Positions 18,998 to 26,101 of a stretch of 64,000 nucleotides of DNA are shown here, piece by piece. Each line of letters starts with the position of its first letter. Within the stretch, counting starts at the first letter, position 1. This stretch comes from Chitinophaga silvisoli (GTDB taxonomy: Bacteria; Bacteroidota; Bacteroidia; Chitinophagales; Chitinophagaceae). The stretch is taken from positions 992,001 through 1,056,000 of the forward strand of contig NZ_QTJV01000002.1 in the NCBI RefSeq assembly GCF_003412465.1. The letters run 5' to 3'. The notes below the pieces were generated by a model. The model had not been told where the DNA came from. It did not search any database and was given only the letters and a program-made list of their open reading frames with translations. Position numbers and translations under genes: made by a program.

Positions 18998-19228
18998 TTA
19001 TAGGCAACCATCTATAGCTTTCGCCAGTGCATGGTCCTTGTCGGTGATAGCGTTCCCGGCATCGTGCGTGCTCAGGTAGATTTCCACCTTATTGTAGACA
19101 TTGTTCCAATTGGGGTGATGATCCATTTTTTCTGCTATCAGTGCCACTTTTGTCATAAATGAGAATGCTTCTTTAAAGTCTTTAAATGTAAAGGCACGAT
19201 ATAATTGATTGTTTTTCTCCTGCCACAT
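18998..19228 (-). CDS. Pterin-4a-carbinolamine dehydratase
   Basis: A 76-residue protein, slightly shorter than the usual 95-110. It contains the family signature [24 protein letters not shown] with the paired active-site histidines and the later His in STHDAG. The enzyme dehydrates 4a-hydroxytetrahydropterin, recycling the cofactor of aromatic amino acid hydroxylases; some bacterial forms have other roles. No phenylalanine hydroxylase lies in the window, though tryptophan dioxygenase is at 22 kb. It starts 14 bp upstream of the 7TM kinase gene, so the two may be co-transcribed. Confidence 0.9.
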   Translation of the reverse strand: MWQEKNNQLYRAFTFKDFKEAFSFMTKVALIAEKMDHHPNWNNVYNKVEIYLSTHDAGNAITDKDHALAKAIDGCL

Positions 19229-19308
19229 AACAAAAAGATTTTAATCATGAAACAATAGAATTGTCCATGCAATAGTGTGATTCGGTGAGGAAAACCGGTA
19301 GGTTCCGG

Positions 19309-19800
19309 TTAAAAGATGAGGTTCATCTTGTTTTCGAGCTTTCTAATATCCAATAAAGATACTAATTGTACTGGCTCCACATGACGTAATTGTCCGATTA
19401 ATTTTTTGACATCCTGCAGCTGGTAGTAATCTCCTTTAATGAGCCAGAGATAATCTACATTTTTAAGCTCGGGGAGCAGGAATTCTGCCTGGCAGTGATT
19501 ATTATAAAAATAATGCGCTGCCGATTTGGTCGGCTCTTCAAATTCGAATACACTGAAGTAAAACGACCGCTGGTTTTTGGTCAGGTTGATTTCGAGCGAA
19601 TTGTTCACCCTGAAATCATAGTGCAGATCCCGGTTTACCTGCCAGCACACCTGATAATCCCGTGCAGAAGACACGATGCCAATTAAATGAGTCGACCCGA
19701 AGAAGTCTTCCACTAATTGGTCCTGATCCAGTTTTAGTTTGAGTACTGACATGCTAGTAGGTTGACTAGTAGTAGGTTGATGTTCAACAGCGTCTCTCAT
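19309..19800 (-). CDS. IPExxxVDY family protein
   Basis: A 163-residue protein with the signature that names this Bacteroidota family, here LPELKNVDYLWLIKGDY near residue 115. Other features are FGSTHLIGIVSSARDYQVCWQVN and a helical C-terminus ending LENKMNLIF. No enzymatic motif is visible and the function is unknown. The start at 19800 is the first ATG in frame; ATG at 19752 (MSVLKLKLDQDQ) may be the true start because conserved sequence begins there and the extra residues are Thr/Gln/Ser-rich. A short direct repeat lies in that extra stretch. Confidence 0.82.
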   Translation of the reverse strand: MRDAVEHQPTTSQPTSMSVLKLKLDQDQLVEDFFGSTHLIGIVSSARDYQVCWQVNRDLHYDFRVNNSLEINLTKNQRSFYFSVFEFEEPTKSAAHYFYNNHCQAEFLLPELKNVDYLWLIKGDYYQLQDVKKLIGQLRHVEPVQLVSLLDIRKLENKMNLIF

Positions 19801-19895
19801 TGTAATATAACCATTTTTCCCGGCCGACGCCAAAGTACACCTTTTAAGGTTACGGAATTGTCACACATAACGGGCACTTTCCGTGCCAAGAACAG

Positions 19896-19921
19896 AAAAA
19901 GGCTGCGATCTCAGCCTTTTT
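19896..19921 (-). terminator. Terminator at the end of the DUF5522 gene
   Basis: The inverted repeat AAAAAGGCTG/CAGCCTTTTT with a 6-nt loop overlaps the stop codon. A- and T-runs on both sides make it potentially bidirectional. Confidence 0.75.
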
Positions 19922-20114
19922 CTTTATTATTTAACTTCCGGGCAGCGAGCAGATTGGTTCTGCGGGGTTCCGGAACTTTTTCGTAATTGTATGGACAGTG
20001 TCTGCAACCATTACCACAGCAATATCCTCTTTTCAGTAAAAAGGCTGCGGTGAGTACTACGTAGCCGTCTTCATTATAATAAAAATCAATTCCCTCCTTC
20101 AGCTGGGGCTGCAT
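19911..20114 (-). CDS. DUF5522 small Cys-rich protein
   Basis: A 67-residue protein. The centre carries the DUF5522 motif RGYCCGNGCRHCPY, four cysteines and a histidine that look like a metal-binding site, followed by a basic tail (EPRRTNLLAARKLNNKEKG). The function is unknown. Its start overlaps the end of trmB by 29 bp, so translation is coupled, hinting at a link to tRNA modification (inference). A terminator lies on its stop codon, making it the last gene of the unit. Confidence 0.85.
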   Translation of the reverse strand: MQPQLKEGIDFYYNEDGYVVLTAAFLLKRGYCCGNGCRHCPYNYEKVPEPRRTNLLAARKLNNKEKG

Positions 20115-20793
20115 CCGATGGTAATTTTATAGACTTCCAGTCCATAGGTTGTTCCGGCAGTCTGAATTTAAGATAGCGGATAGTTCTACCGTCTTCCAGG
20201 TGCATTTTTTCGTAAAATGTCTTGATCTGTAAAAGGGCGGGTACTTCCGTTAAAGCATAAATATCGGGAATATCTTCTACCAAAGTACAGCCGCTATGTT
20301 CAATCACTTCCTGGGTGAAGGCATAGAGTTCAGGGGAATCTGTCTTCAGGTTGATGGTGCCGCCTGGTGCCAGGAGTGGTTGGTATAATTGTAAAAATTT
20401 AGGATGGGTCAGTCGTTTCTTTGATTTGGACTGACGGAGAAATGGATCGGGGAAGGTGATCCATATTTCGCTGATCTCGCCTGGGGCGAAATAATTGTTG
20501 AGTTTATCGATTTGGGTACGGAGGAAAGCAGCGTTATTGATTTTTTCATCAATAGCGGTTTTCGCTCCTCTCCAGATGCGGTTACCTTTCAGGTCTACGC
20601 CCAGGAAGTTCCTGTCGGGGAAGCGCCTGGCGAGCCCGATAGTATAATCACCCTTACCACAGGCGAGTTCCAGGGTAAGAGGGTTGGTATTCTTATAGAA
20701 TGACTGCCATTGGCCCGGCATACCTTCCGGGTAGATCAGTACATTCGGGAATGTCTCAATTTCTGCGAAACGTTGTAATTTTTTCTGTCCCAT
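20086..20793 (-). CDS. trmB: tRNA (guanine-46-N7)-methyltransferase
   Basis: A 235-residue Rossmann-type methyltransferase that uses SAM to form m7G at position 46 in the tRNA variable loop. Visible motifs: LELACGKGDYTIGLA (SAM site), FLGVDLKGNRIWRGAKTA, and the family signature EIWITFPDPFLRQSKSKKRLTHP. ATG at 20793 precedes the conserved N-terminus; an upstream extension of 10 residues is less likely. A TACTTTTG -7 box ends only 7 nt before this ATG. It overlaps the DUF5522 gene by 29 bp, and an odd tRNA-like gene lies directly upstream on the same strand. Confidence 0.95.
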   Translation of the reverse strand: MGQKKLQRFAEIETFPNVLIYPEGMPGQWQSFYKNTNPLTLELACGKGDYTIGLARRFPDRNFLGVDLKGNRIWRGAKTAIDEKINNAAFLRTQIDKLNNYFAPGEISEIWITFPDPFLRQSKSKKRLTHPKFLQLYQPLLAPGGTINLKTDSPELYAFTQEVIEHSGCTLVEDIPDIYALTEVPALLQIKTFYEKMHLEDGRTIRYLKFRLPEQPMDWKSIKLPSDAAPAEGGN

Positions 20794-20800
20794 TTGGGTG

Positions 20801-20808
20801 CAAAAGTA
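20801..20808 (-). promoter_or_regulatory. Putative -7 box of trmB (TACTTTTG)
   Basis: A perfect TAnnTTTG match on the minus strand ending 7 nt before the ATG. If used, the transcript would have almost no 5' leader. Confidence 0.4.
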
Positions 20809-20931
20809 ATAGATTAACTGCATCTGCCTTCGGGGGAAGATGTAGGTTTTATTTCTTTTTTAACAGGAATGGCATAATTAAGTGAAGGGGACTGGTTAAA
20901 TTACGGGGGGAAGGCTTTGATGGTATAAAAG

Positions 20932-20964
20932 CAAAAAGCTGTCCCGCGTGAACGGAACAGCTTT
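20932..20964 (-). terminator. Terminator of the tRNA-like gene
   Basis: On the minus strand the arms AAAGCTGT and ACAGCTTT, with two further C-G pairs inside, form a hairpin followed by TT and more T-rich sequence. It starts 10 nt after the 3' end of the tRNA-like structure and before trmB. Confidence 0.8.
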
Positions 20965-20973
20965 AAACAAAGG

Positions 20974-21116
20974 CTGTAGGGGGAGGACTCGAACCTCCAC
21001 TGGGCAGTTAGCCGCAGCACAAATAAGATTAGTGGTCAACCCATTATGCTGTGTTTATCCTGGACTCCCAACCCCCGAGACAAGAGGGCATGTCTGCCAA
21101 ATTTCATCACCCCACA
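20974..21116 (-). tRNA. tRNA-like gene: class II (Leu-like) fold with a giant variable region, GUC at the anticodon position
   Basis: Read on the minus strand, 5' TGTGGGG (21110-21116) pairs with 3' CCCTACA (20975-20981), giving a 7-bp acceptor stem. A 5-bp T arm GGAGG/CCTCC encloses TTCGAGT. A 3-bp D stem ATG/CAT encloses a loop with AAATTTGGCAGA, like tRNA-Leu. The anticodon stem CCCTC/GGGGG holds the loop TTGTCTC, so U33 is kept, the anticodon would be GUC and position 37 is a pyrimidine, which is abnormal. About 73 nt lie between the anticodon arm and the T arm. They can form a further arm closed by TGGGAGT pairing with ACTGCCCA (one bulge), with an inner CAGCA/TGCTG helix. CCA is not encoded. 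A terminator follows. It could be an expressed non-canonical tRNA, a non-translational tRNA-like RNA, or a degenerating tRNA-Leu. Confidence 0.72.
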
Positions 21117-21314
21117 ATATTTAAGAACTTCTCATTCTTTTTTCTCAATTTCGGCCTCACTTTTTGATGCCGTTGTTGTTTTGAATGATTATTATGATGC
21201 AAATCTAAAGACATAACGGTTTTCTTGCAAATTTTTTAAGAAAAATTTTTGAAAATTCGATATTTTTCAAATATTTGCATGTAATTTTAATGCATTCAAA
21301 AACAAATTGTAAAA

Positions 21315-21782
21315 ATGAGCCACAATTTGAATATTGACAAACTCGATTTGCAGATCATCAGTGAAATGATGCATAATGCAGAAATCTCCTACGCTGACCT
21401 CGGGAAGAAGCTTTTCGTTTCCGGTGGCACGATCCACGTTAGAATGAAGAAACTACAAGAACTGGGTATCGTTAAAGGTACAAAATTACACGTAGATTTA
21501 AAAATGATAGGCTATGATGTAATTGCTTTTATCGGTATTTACCTTGAAAAAAGCTCCATGTACGACACTGTGGCCAAAGAACTGCGTAAGATACCGGAAA
21601 TGGTACGTTTGAACTATACGACTGGTAGTTATAGCATGTTCGCAGAGATTATCTGTAAAGACATAACACAACTTCGCCGTATACTCCATGATGAATTACA
21701 GAAGATCAAAGGGATAGAACGCACTGAAACACTGATTTCCCTGGAAGAGAGCTTTTATAGAACCATCAACGTTGTGGAATAA
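21315..21782 (+). CDS. Lrp/AsnC-family transcriptional regulator
   Basis: A 155-residue regulator with an N-terminal winged helix-turn-helix (about 8-58, LDLQIISEMMHNAEISYADLG then GTIHVRMKKLQELGIVKGT) and a C-terminal RAM/AsnC ligand-binding domain (about 68-150). Lrp-type proteins form octamers and respond to amino acids. It starts 78 bp upstream of a tryptophan 2,3-dioxygenase on the same strand, so regulation of aromatic amino acid breakdown is a reasonable inference, though many Bacteroidota Lrp homologues are global. Confidence 0.92.
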   Translation: MSHNLNIDKLDLQIISEMMHNAEISYADLGKKLFVSGGTIHVRMKKLQELGIVKGTKLHVDLKMIGYDVIAFIGIYLEKSSMYDTVAKELRKIPEMVRLNYTTGSYSMFAEIICKDITQLRRILHDELQKIKGIERTETLISLEESFYRTINVVE

Positions 21783-21859
21783 GCCACCCCATGATATTTT
21801 CCCCTTCCCGGCAGCCAGCAAAGGCAGGGGAGGGGCTTCTAACTCTCATATACATATTT

Positions 21860-22780
21860 ATGGTTACAACAGAAATCGCCGACAAGATCAAGCGTCTTGA
21901 AGAGAAGTATGCTGCTATGGGCCAGGACCTGTCTTCCTACCTGGATGGGCTGCTCTATGCCGATTACCTTACCTATTGGGATTATATCCAGCTGGACGTG
22001 TTGCTCAACCTCCAGCATCCGCGCACCCCTATCCCGGACGAGAACATCTTTATCATTTACCACCAGATCACTGAACTTTATTTCAAACTTACCCTTCAGG
22101 CTATTGAGCAAATCAGTTTTGCACCTGAGCTGACGGTGGCTGGATTCAAAACCCAGCTCAAGAGGATCAATAATTACTTCCGTAATCTGATCAATTCTTT
22201 TGAGATCATGGTAGATGGGATGGATAAAGATCAGTTCCTGCAGTTCCGTATGGCCCTGCTGCCAGCTTCTGGCTTTCAGAGCGGCCAGTTCAGGAAAATA
22301 GAAATCTGCTCAACGGAGTTGGTGAACCTGGTGTATCAACCGCAGCGCCCGGGGCTCATAGGGGCTGAACTTGATAAGATCCTGGATCAGATCTATTGGA
22401 GGAGTGGGGCTACTGAATTGTCTACAGGGAAGAAAACCCTTACACTCAGGCAGTTTGAACTGAAATACATGAACGAATTCCTGCAACTGGCCTCCCGCTA
22501 TAAGGATAATAATATACAGGCGCAGTATCGCCGTTTATCCCCTGCAGACCAGCAGGAACTCATACCATTACTGAAGGAGTATGATACCAACATCAATGTA
22601 CGCTGGCCGCTCATGCATTATAAGTCAGCTGTTCGCTACCTGAACCGCAAGCCGGAGGATATAGCTGCTACTGGTGGTACTAACTGGCAGAAATACCTGC
22701 CTCCCCGCAATAAACGAATTGTATTCTTCCCTGAATTATGGACAGAAGAAGAATTGGATAACTGGGGGAAAGAATTATAA
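21860..22780 (+). CDS. kynA: Tryptophan 2,3-dioxygenase
   Basis: A 306-residue haem dioxygenase that opens the indole ring of L-tryptophan to N-formylkynurenine, the first step of the kynurenine route. Family features: YADYLTYWDYIQLDVLLNLQ near residue 32, DENIFIIYHQITELYFKL containing the active-site His, a substrate-binding RMALLPASGFQSGQFR segment and the haem-ligating His in RWPLMHYKSAVRYL. The open frame extends upstream to 21791, but ATG at 21860 gives the usual N-terminus. No other kynurenine gene is adjacent. A strong terminator follows. Confidence 0.95.
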   Translation: MVTTEIADKIKRLEEKYAAMGQDLSSYLDGLLYADYLTYWDYIQLDVLLNLQHPRTPIPDENIFIIYHQITELYFKLTLQAIEQISFAPELTVAGFKTQLKRINNYFRNLINSFEIMVDGMDKDQFLQFRMALLPASGFQSGQFRKIEICSTELVNLVYQPQRPGLIGAELDKILDQIYWRSGATELSTGKKTLTLRQFELKYMNEFLQLASRYKDNNIQAQYRRLSPADQQELIPLLKEYDTNINVRWPLMHYKSAVRYLNRKPEDIAATGGTNWQKYLPPRNKRIVFFPELWTEEELDNWGKEL

Positions 22781-22813
22781 AAAAAAGCCGCAATGTTGAA
22801 TTGCGGCTTTTTT
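22781..22813 (+). terminator. Terminator after kynA
   Basis: The stem AAGCCGCAA/TTGCGGCTT with a 7-nt loop runs into T6, directly after the stop codon. Confidence 0.9.
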
Positions 22814-22822
22814 AATGATTGA

Positions 22823-22958
22823 TTATCGTGCAAGGTAAGCACCGTCTACAGGATAATAGGAGCCTGTGACAAATGAAGCGGCGGGGCTGCTCATGACTTA
22901 CTGTATTGACACGTGTATTTTGCTGAGTATACAGTATGGCGGCATTTTTGCTGTTCAG
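22823..22958 (-). pseudogene. Decayed short-chain dehydrogenase (SDR) remnant
   Basis: Minus-strand codons from 22894 to 22823 read as SSPAASFVTGSYYPVDGAYLAR and a stop, which is the classic C-terminal end of SDR oxidoreductases. Immediately upstream, in a different frame (22952-22896), SKNAAILYTQQNTRVNTVS resembles the catalytic-Lys helix and the following IRVNAVSP stretch of the same family. The normal roughly 80 residues between these two parts are missing and the frame changes at the junction. The rest of the gene is absent. This fits an old gene reduced by deletion. The C-terminal match is clear; the upstream match is suggestive. Confidence 0.65.
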
Positions 22959-23319
22959 TGACCCAGTAAAATCTACTTTAAGGAGGATATACGTTGAAAC
23001 AACAATTTGAGGCCCGGGATGAGGAGGGAAGCCAGAATTTAGATGAGATTTAACATTTGATGGGCCGTGCCCGGTATTTCTATAGAAAAAGTTAAACTAA
23101 TTTTCCACGAAACTCCCAGCTATCGTACAATTAAACTATTTTTCATAAGTTTGCATAGAACGGTTTGCTTTCACATATAAAAAGCCATCCCGGCTTTAGC
23201 CAGAGCCCAGGGTACAAAAATTGACAAATGTTCTCCTTTAGCACTTTTGCATTTGTGAATGCGCAAAGCACAAACTTACCTTTCAAGCAAGACAATAATC
23301 GTATTTTTTAAATTGTGAT
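22959..23319. other. Intergenic region upstream of the DUF4290 gene
   Basis: About 360 bp with no supported gene. The left part continues the SDR-remnant region and may hold further decayed coding sequence. The right part is A/T-rich and presumably contains the promoter for the DUF4290-murA unit, but no full TTG/TAnnTTTG pair was confirmed. Confidence 0.35.
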
Positions 23320-24048
23320 ATGGAATACAATACCACCCGTAACCATTTGATTATGAAGGAGTATGGACGGAACATCCAAAAGATGATCGAATACGTCCTG
23401 AGCATACAAGACCCAGATCACCGCCAGGCCAATGCAATGGCGCTTATTGAACTCATGGGCACGCTCAATCCCCACCTCCGCAACGTAGAAGACTTCCGGC
23501 ACAAGTTATGGGATCACCTGTTTCTCATCTCCGACTTCAGACTAGATGTAGAATCACCTTACCCCATTCCAACGCGTGAAACCCTGAAAGCAAGACCAGA
23601 AAGACTGCCTTATCCTAAAAAGTATCCCCGCAACCGTCACTTCGGTAAAAATCTGGAAATGGTGATTGATAAAGCCATTGCAGAAGATAATATTGAAAAG
23701 AAGGAAGGGTTTACACAATGTATTGGCAATTACATGAAACTGGCCTATAGCAACTGGCACAAGGAAAGTGTACATGACGATGCTATCAAGGCTGAATTGA
23801 CTGGTATTACCAACGGTCAGCTGGAGTTTCATCCAGGTTTCAACACGGCCGCTCATGCGAGTGCAGTAATCGCTGCAACAAGTCCGAACTTCAACACCAA
23901 TGCTGAATTTGTACGCACATCCGGCGGCAACAACAGTGGTGGCAGCAATAAAAAACGCAATTTCCAGCAGCAGAATAACTTCAAAGGCGGAAAGACTAAA
24001 AACAACAATAACAACAAGAACCAAAAATATAAAAACAGGAACAAGTGA
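23320..24048 (+). CDS. DUF4290 family protein
   Basis: A 242-residue protein conserved across Bacteroidota. The DUF4290 domain (about 1-180) begins MEYNTTRNHLIMKEYGRNIQ and includes LNPHLRNVEDFRHKLWDHLF and a conserved YPKKYPRNRHFGKNLE segment. The C-terminal 55 residues are a low-complexity tail of Asn, Gly and Lys. The function is unknown. Its stop overlaps the GTG start of murA by 4 bp, so the two are translationally coupled, hinting at a role tied to peptidoglycan precursor synthesis (inference). The tail length probably varies between species. Confidence 0.88.
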   Translation: MEYNTTRNHLIMKEYGRNIQKMIEYVLSIQDPDHRQANAMALIELMGTLNPHLRNVEDFRHKLWDHLFLISDFRLDVESPYPIPTRETLKARPERLPYPKKYPRNRHFGKNLEMVIDKAIAEDNIEKKEGFTQCIGNYMKLAYSNWHKESVHDDAIKAELTGITNGQLEFHPGFNTAAHASAVIAATSPNFNTNAEFVRTSGGNNSGGSNKKRNFQQQNNFKGGKTKNNNNNKNQKYKNRNK

Positions 24049-25358
24049 GTAGTGCTTTTGAAGTAAGAGGTGGCAACCGCCTTAAAGGGGAAATTGTACC
24101 CCAGGGTGCCAAAAACGAAGCTTTACAGATTGTCAGTGCTGTTTTACTAACTCCCGAAAAGGTGACTATCAGCAATATCCCGGATATCCTGGATGTAAAC
24201 CTGCTGATAGAATTGTTAGGTGATATGGGGGTGAAGATTAACAGGATCAGCCGCGACACATGTGAATTCCAGGCAGATCAGATCAACCTTCCTTATCTGG
24301 AGAGTGCAGAATTCAAAAAGAAATCAGGAAGACTGAGAGGTTCTGTCATGATAGCTGGTCCTTTACTGGCCCGCTTTGGCAAAGCCTATATCCCTAAACC
24401 CGGAGGTGATAAAATTGGTCGCCGCCGCCTCGATACTCATATTATTGGTTTCGAGAAACTGGGTGCTCAGTTCGTATATGATAATGATGATAATTACTTC
24501 AGACTTGAAGCCGGCGATGGTGGACTGAAAGGTACCTACATGCTGTTGGACGAGCCTTCAGTAACAGGTACAGCCAATATCGTAATGGCTGCTGTAATGG
24601 CAAACGGTACAACCACCATTTACAATGCTGCCTGTGAACCTTACCTGCAACAGTTGTCCAAAATGCTGAACAGCATGGGCGCTAAGATCAGTGGGGTAGG
24701 ATCCAATCTTCTCACCATCGAAGGTGTGACCTCTCTGAAAGGCTGTAGCCATCGTATGCTGCCAGATATGATTGAAATTGGTTCTTTCATTGGTTTGGCT
24801 GCTATGACGCAGAGCGAAATCACGATCAAAGGAGCTGGTGTGCAACACCTGGGTATTATTCCTGAAAAGTTCCGCCAGCTGGGGATTCAACTGGAAATCC
24901 AGGGAGATGATATTTATATTCCTGCACAGGAAAAATATGAAATCCAGACATTCCTGGATGGATCAATCCTCACTATTTCTGACCATCCATGGCCTGGTTT
25001 TACGCCGGATCTGCTGAGTATCGTACTCGTGGTAGCTACGCAGGCATCAGGTAGCGTGATGATTCACCAAAAGATGTTCGAAAGCCGTTTGTTCTTCGTG
25101 GACAAACTGATCGATATGGGTGCACAGATCGTATTGTGCGATCCACACCGTGCAGTGGTGATAGGCCTGGGCCGTCAGCACAAACTGAGAGGTATCACTA
25201 TGTCATCGCCTGATATCAGGGCAGGTGTATCCCTGCTGATTGCTGCACTGAGTGCAGAAGGTAAGAGTACCATCCAGAACATCGAGCAGATCGATCGTGG
25301 ATATCAGTACATCGATGAGCGCCTGCGCAAGCTGGGTGCGGATATCAAGAGAGTATAA
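24045..25358 (+). CDS. murA: UDP-N-acetylglucosamine 1-carboxyvinyltransferase
   Basis: A 437-residue EPSP-synthase-fold enzyme that transfers enolpyruvyl from PEP to UDP-GlcNAc, the first committed step of peptidoglycan synthesis. Features include the N-terminal FEVRGGNRLKGEIVPQGAKNEAL with the conserved Lys-Asn pair, RGSVMIAGPLLARFGKA in the region of the fosfomycin-target loop, and GLGRQHKLRGITMSSPDIRAGVSLLIAAL near the end. The usual Cys of the PGGCxIG loop is replaced: the loop here reads KPGGDKIGRR, with Asp. Enzymes with Asp at this site are active and intrinsically fosfomycin-resistant in other bacteria. Start codon is GTG, overlapping the upstream stop as GTGA. Confidence 0.95.
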   Translation: MSSAFEVRGGNRLKGEIVPQGAKNEALQIVSAVLLTPEKVTISNIPDILDVNLLIELLGDMGVKINRISRDTCEFQADQINLPYLESAEFKKKSGRLRGSVMIAGPLLARFGKAYIPKPGGDKIGRRRLDTHIIGFEKLGAQFVYDNDDNYFRLEAGDGGLKGTYMLLDEPSVTGTANIVMAAVMANGTTTIYNAACEPYLQQLSKMLNSMGAKISGVGSNLLTIEGVTSLKGCSHRMLPDMIEIGSFIGLAAMTQSEITIKGAGVQHLGIIPEKFRQLGIQLEIQGDDIYIPAQEKYEIQTFLDGSILTISDHPWPGFTPDLLSIVLVVATQASGSVMIHQKMFESRLFFVDKLIDMGAQIVLCDPHRAVVIGLGRQHKLRGITMSSPDIRAGVSLLIAALSAEGKSTIQNIEQIDRGYQYIDERLRKLGADIKRV

Positions 25359-25385
25359 GTACAATTAGCTGTACGCAGAATATTA

Positions 25386-25436
25386 TAAGCCATAAGCTAC
25401 AAGAGACCAACTCCTGCTGCTTATGGCTTACTTTTA
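25386..25436 (+). terminator. Terminator after murA
   Basis: A 12-bp inverted repeat TAAGCCATAAGC/GCTTATGGCTTA with a 21-nt loop is followed by CTTTTAAT. It lies between murA and gmk, so these are partly separate units. Confidence 0.65.
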
Positions 25437-25452
25437 ATTAGGAAACTATATT

Positions 25453-26016
25453 ATGGCTAATAAGATCATCATTATTACTGCCCCTTCAGGAGCAGGGAAA
25501 ACCACCATCGTTAAGCAACTGTTGGCAGAAATGCCACAGCTGGAATTCTCAATTTCTGCTACAACACGTGCAGCAAGAGAGAATGAAGTGCACGGAAGAG
25601 ACTATTATTTCCTGACAAAGGAAGATTTTCATGAGAAGATAGAGGCACATGCATTTGCGGAGTACGAAATGGTGTATGCCGGTAAATATTATGGAACGCT
25701 GAAGTCTGAGTTGGAGCGAATCTGGTCTGATGCCAGAATTCCGATGGTAGACATTGATGTAAAGGGAGCGCTTTCAATCAAAGAACATTATCAGGATGAG
25801 GCACTCACGATTTTTATTCAGCCGCCTTCAATTGATGCCCTCAGGGAGCGTTTGAGCGAACGTGGAACTGAAACACAGGCTTCACTGGAGGAAAGACTGG
25901 GAAAAGCTAAATATGAGTTGTCTTTCTCTCACCAGTTTGATGAAATTGTGGTCAATGATAAATTGCCGGTGGCCTACGCGGAAGTAAAAGCGCTGGTAGA
26001 AGGCTTTTTGAAATAA
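25453..26016 (+). CDS. gmk: Guanylate kinase
   Basis: A 187-residue kinase converting GMP to GDP with ATP. The P-loop APSGAGKTT lies near residue 10. The GMP-binding part shows SISATTRAARENEVHGRDYYFL and the lid region has LSERGTETQASLEERL. The length is typical and the enzyme appears complete. It follows murA in a cell-envelope and nucleotide context common in Bacteroidota. Confidence 0.96.
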   Translation: MANKIIIITAPSGAGKTTIVKQLLAEMPQLEFSISATTRAARENEVHGRDYYFLTKEDFHEKIEAHAFAEYEMVYAGKYYGTLKSELERIWSDARIPMVDIDVKGALSIKEHYQDEALTIFIQPPSIDALRERLSERGTETQASLEERLGKAKYELSFSHQFDEIVVNDKLPVAYAEVKALVEGFLK

Positions 26017-26024
26017 TTGCATGA

Positions 26025-26048
26025 TAGGGGGCTTAAAGGTCCCCTTTC
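26025..26048 (+). terminator. Short terminator-like hairpin after gmk
   Basis: AGGGG/CCCCT arms with a 10-nt loop and a short T-run just downstream of the gmk stop. The stem is short, so activity is uncertain. Confidence 0.45.
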
Positions 26049-26087
26049 CTAAATTATCTGCACACTATTTGCAGTCAGGAAATTCTT

Positions 26088-26095
26088 TATTTTTG
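26088..26095 (+). promoter_or_regulatory. Putative -7 box of the GldE-like gene (TATTTTTG)
   Basis: A perfect TAnnTTTG match ending 6 nt before the ATG at 26102. A TTTG at 26068-26071 could be the -33 box, but the 16-nt spacing is short. Confidence 0.4.
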
Positions 26096-26101
26096 TTACA
26101 T

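Noticed and set aside
20974..21116. tmRNA or tRNA with group I intron
   Set aside because: tmRNA needs about 350 nt and a tag ORF; bacterial group I introns are longer than 200 nt. The extra 73 nt lie in the variable region, not in the anticodon loop.
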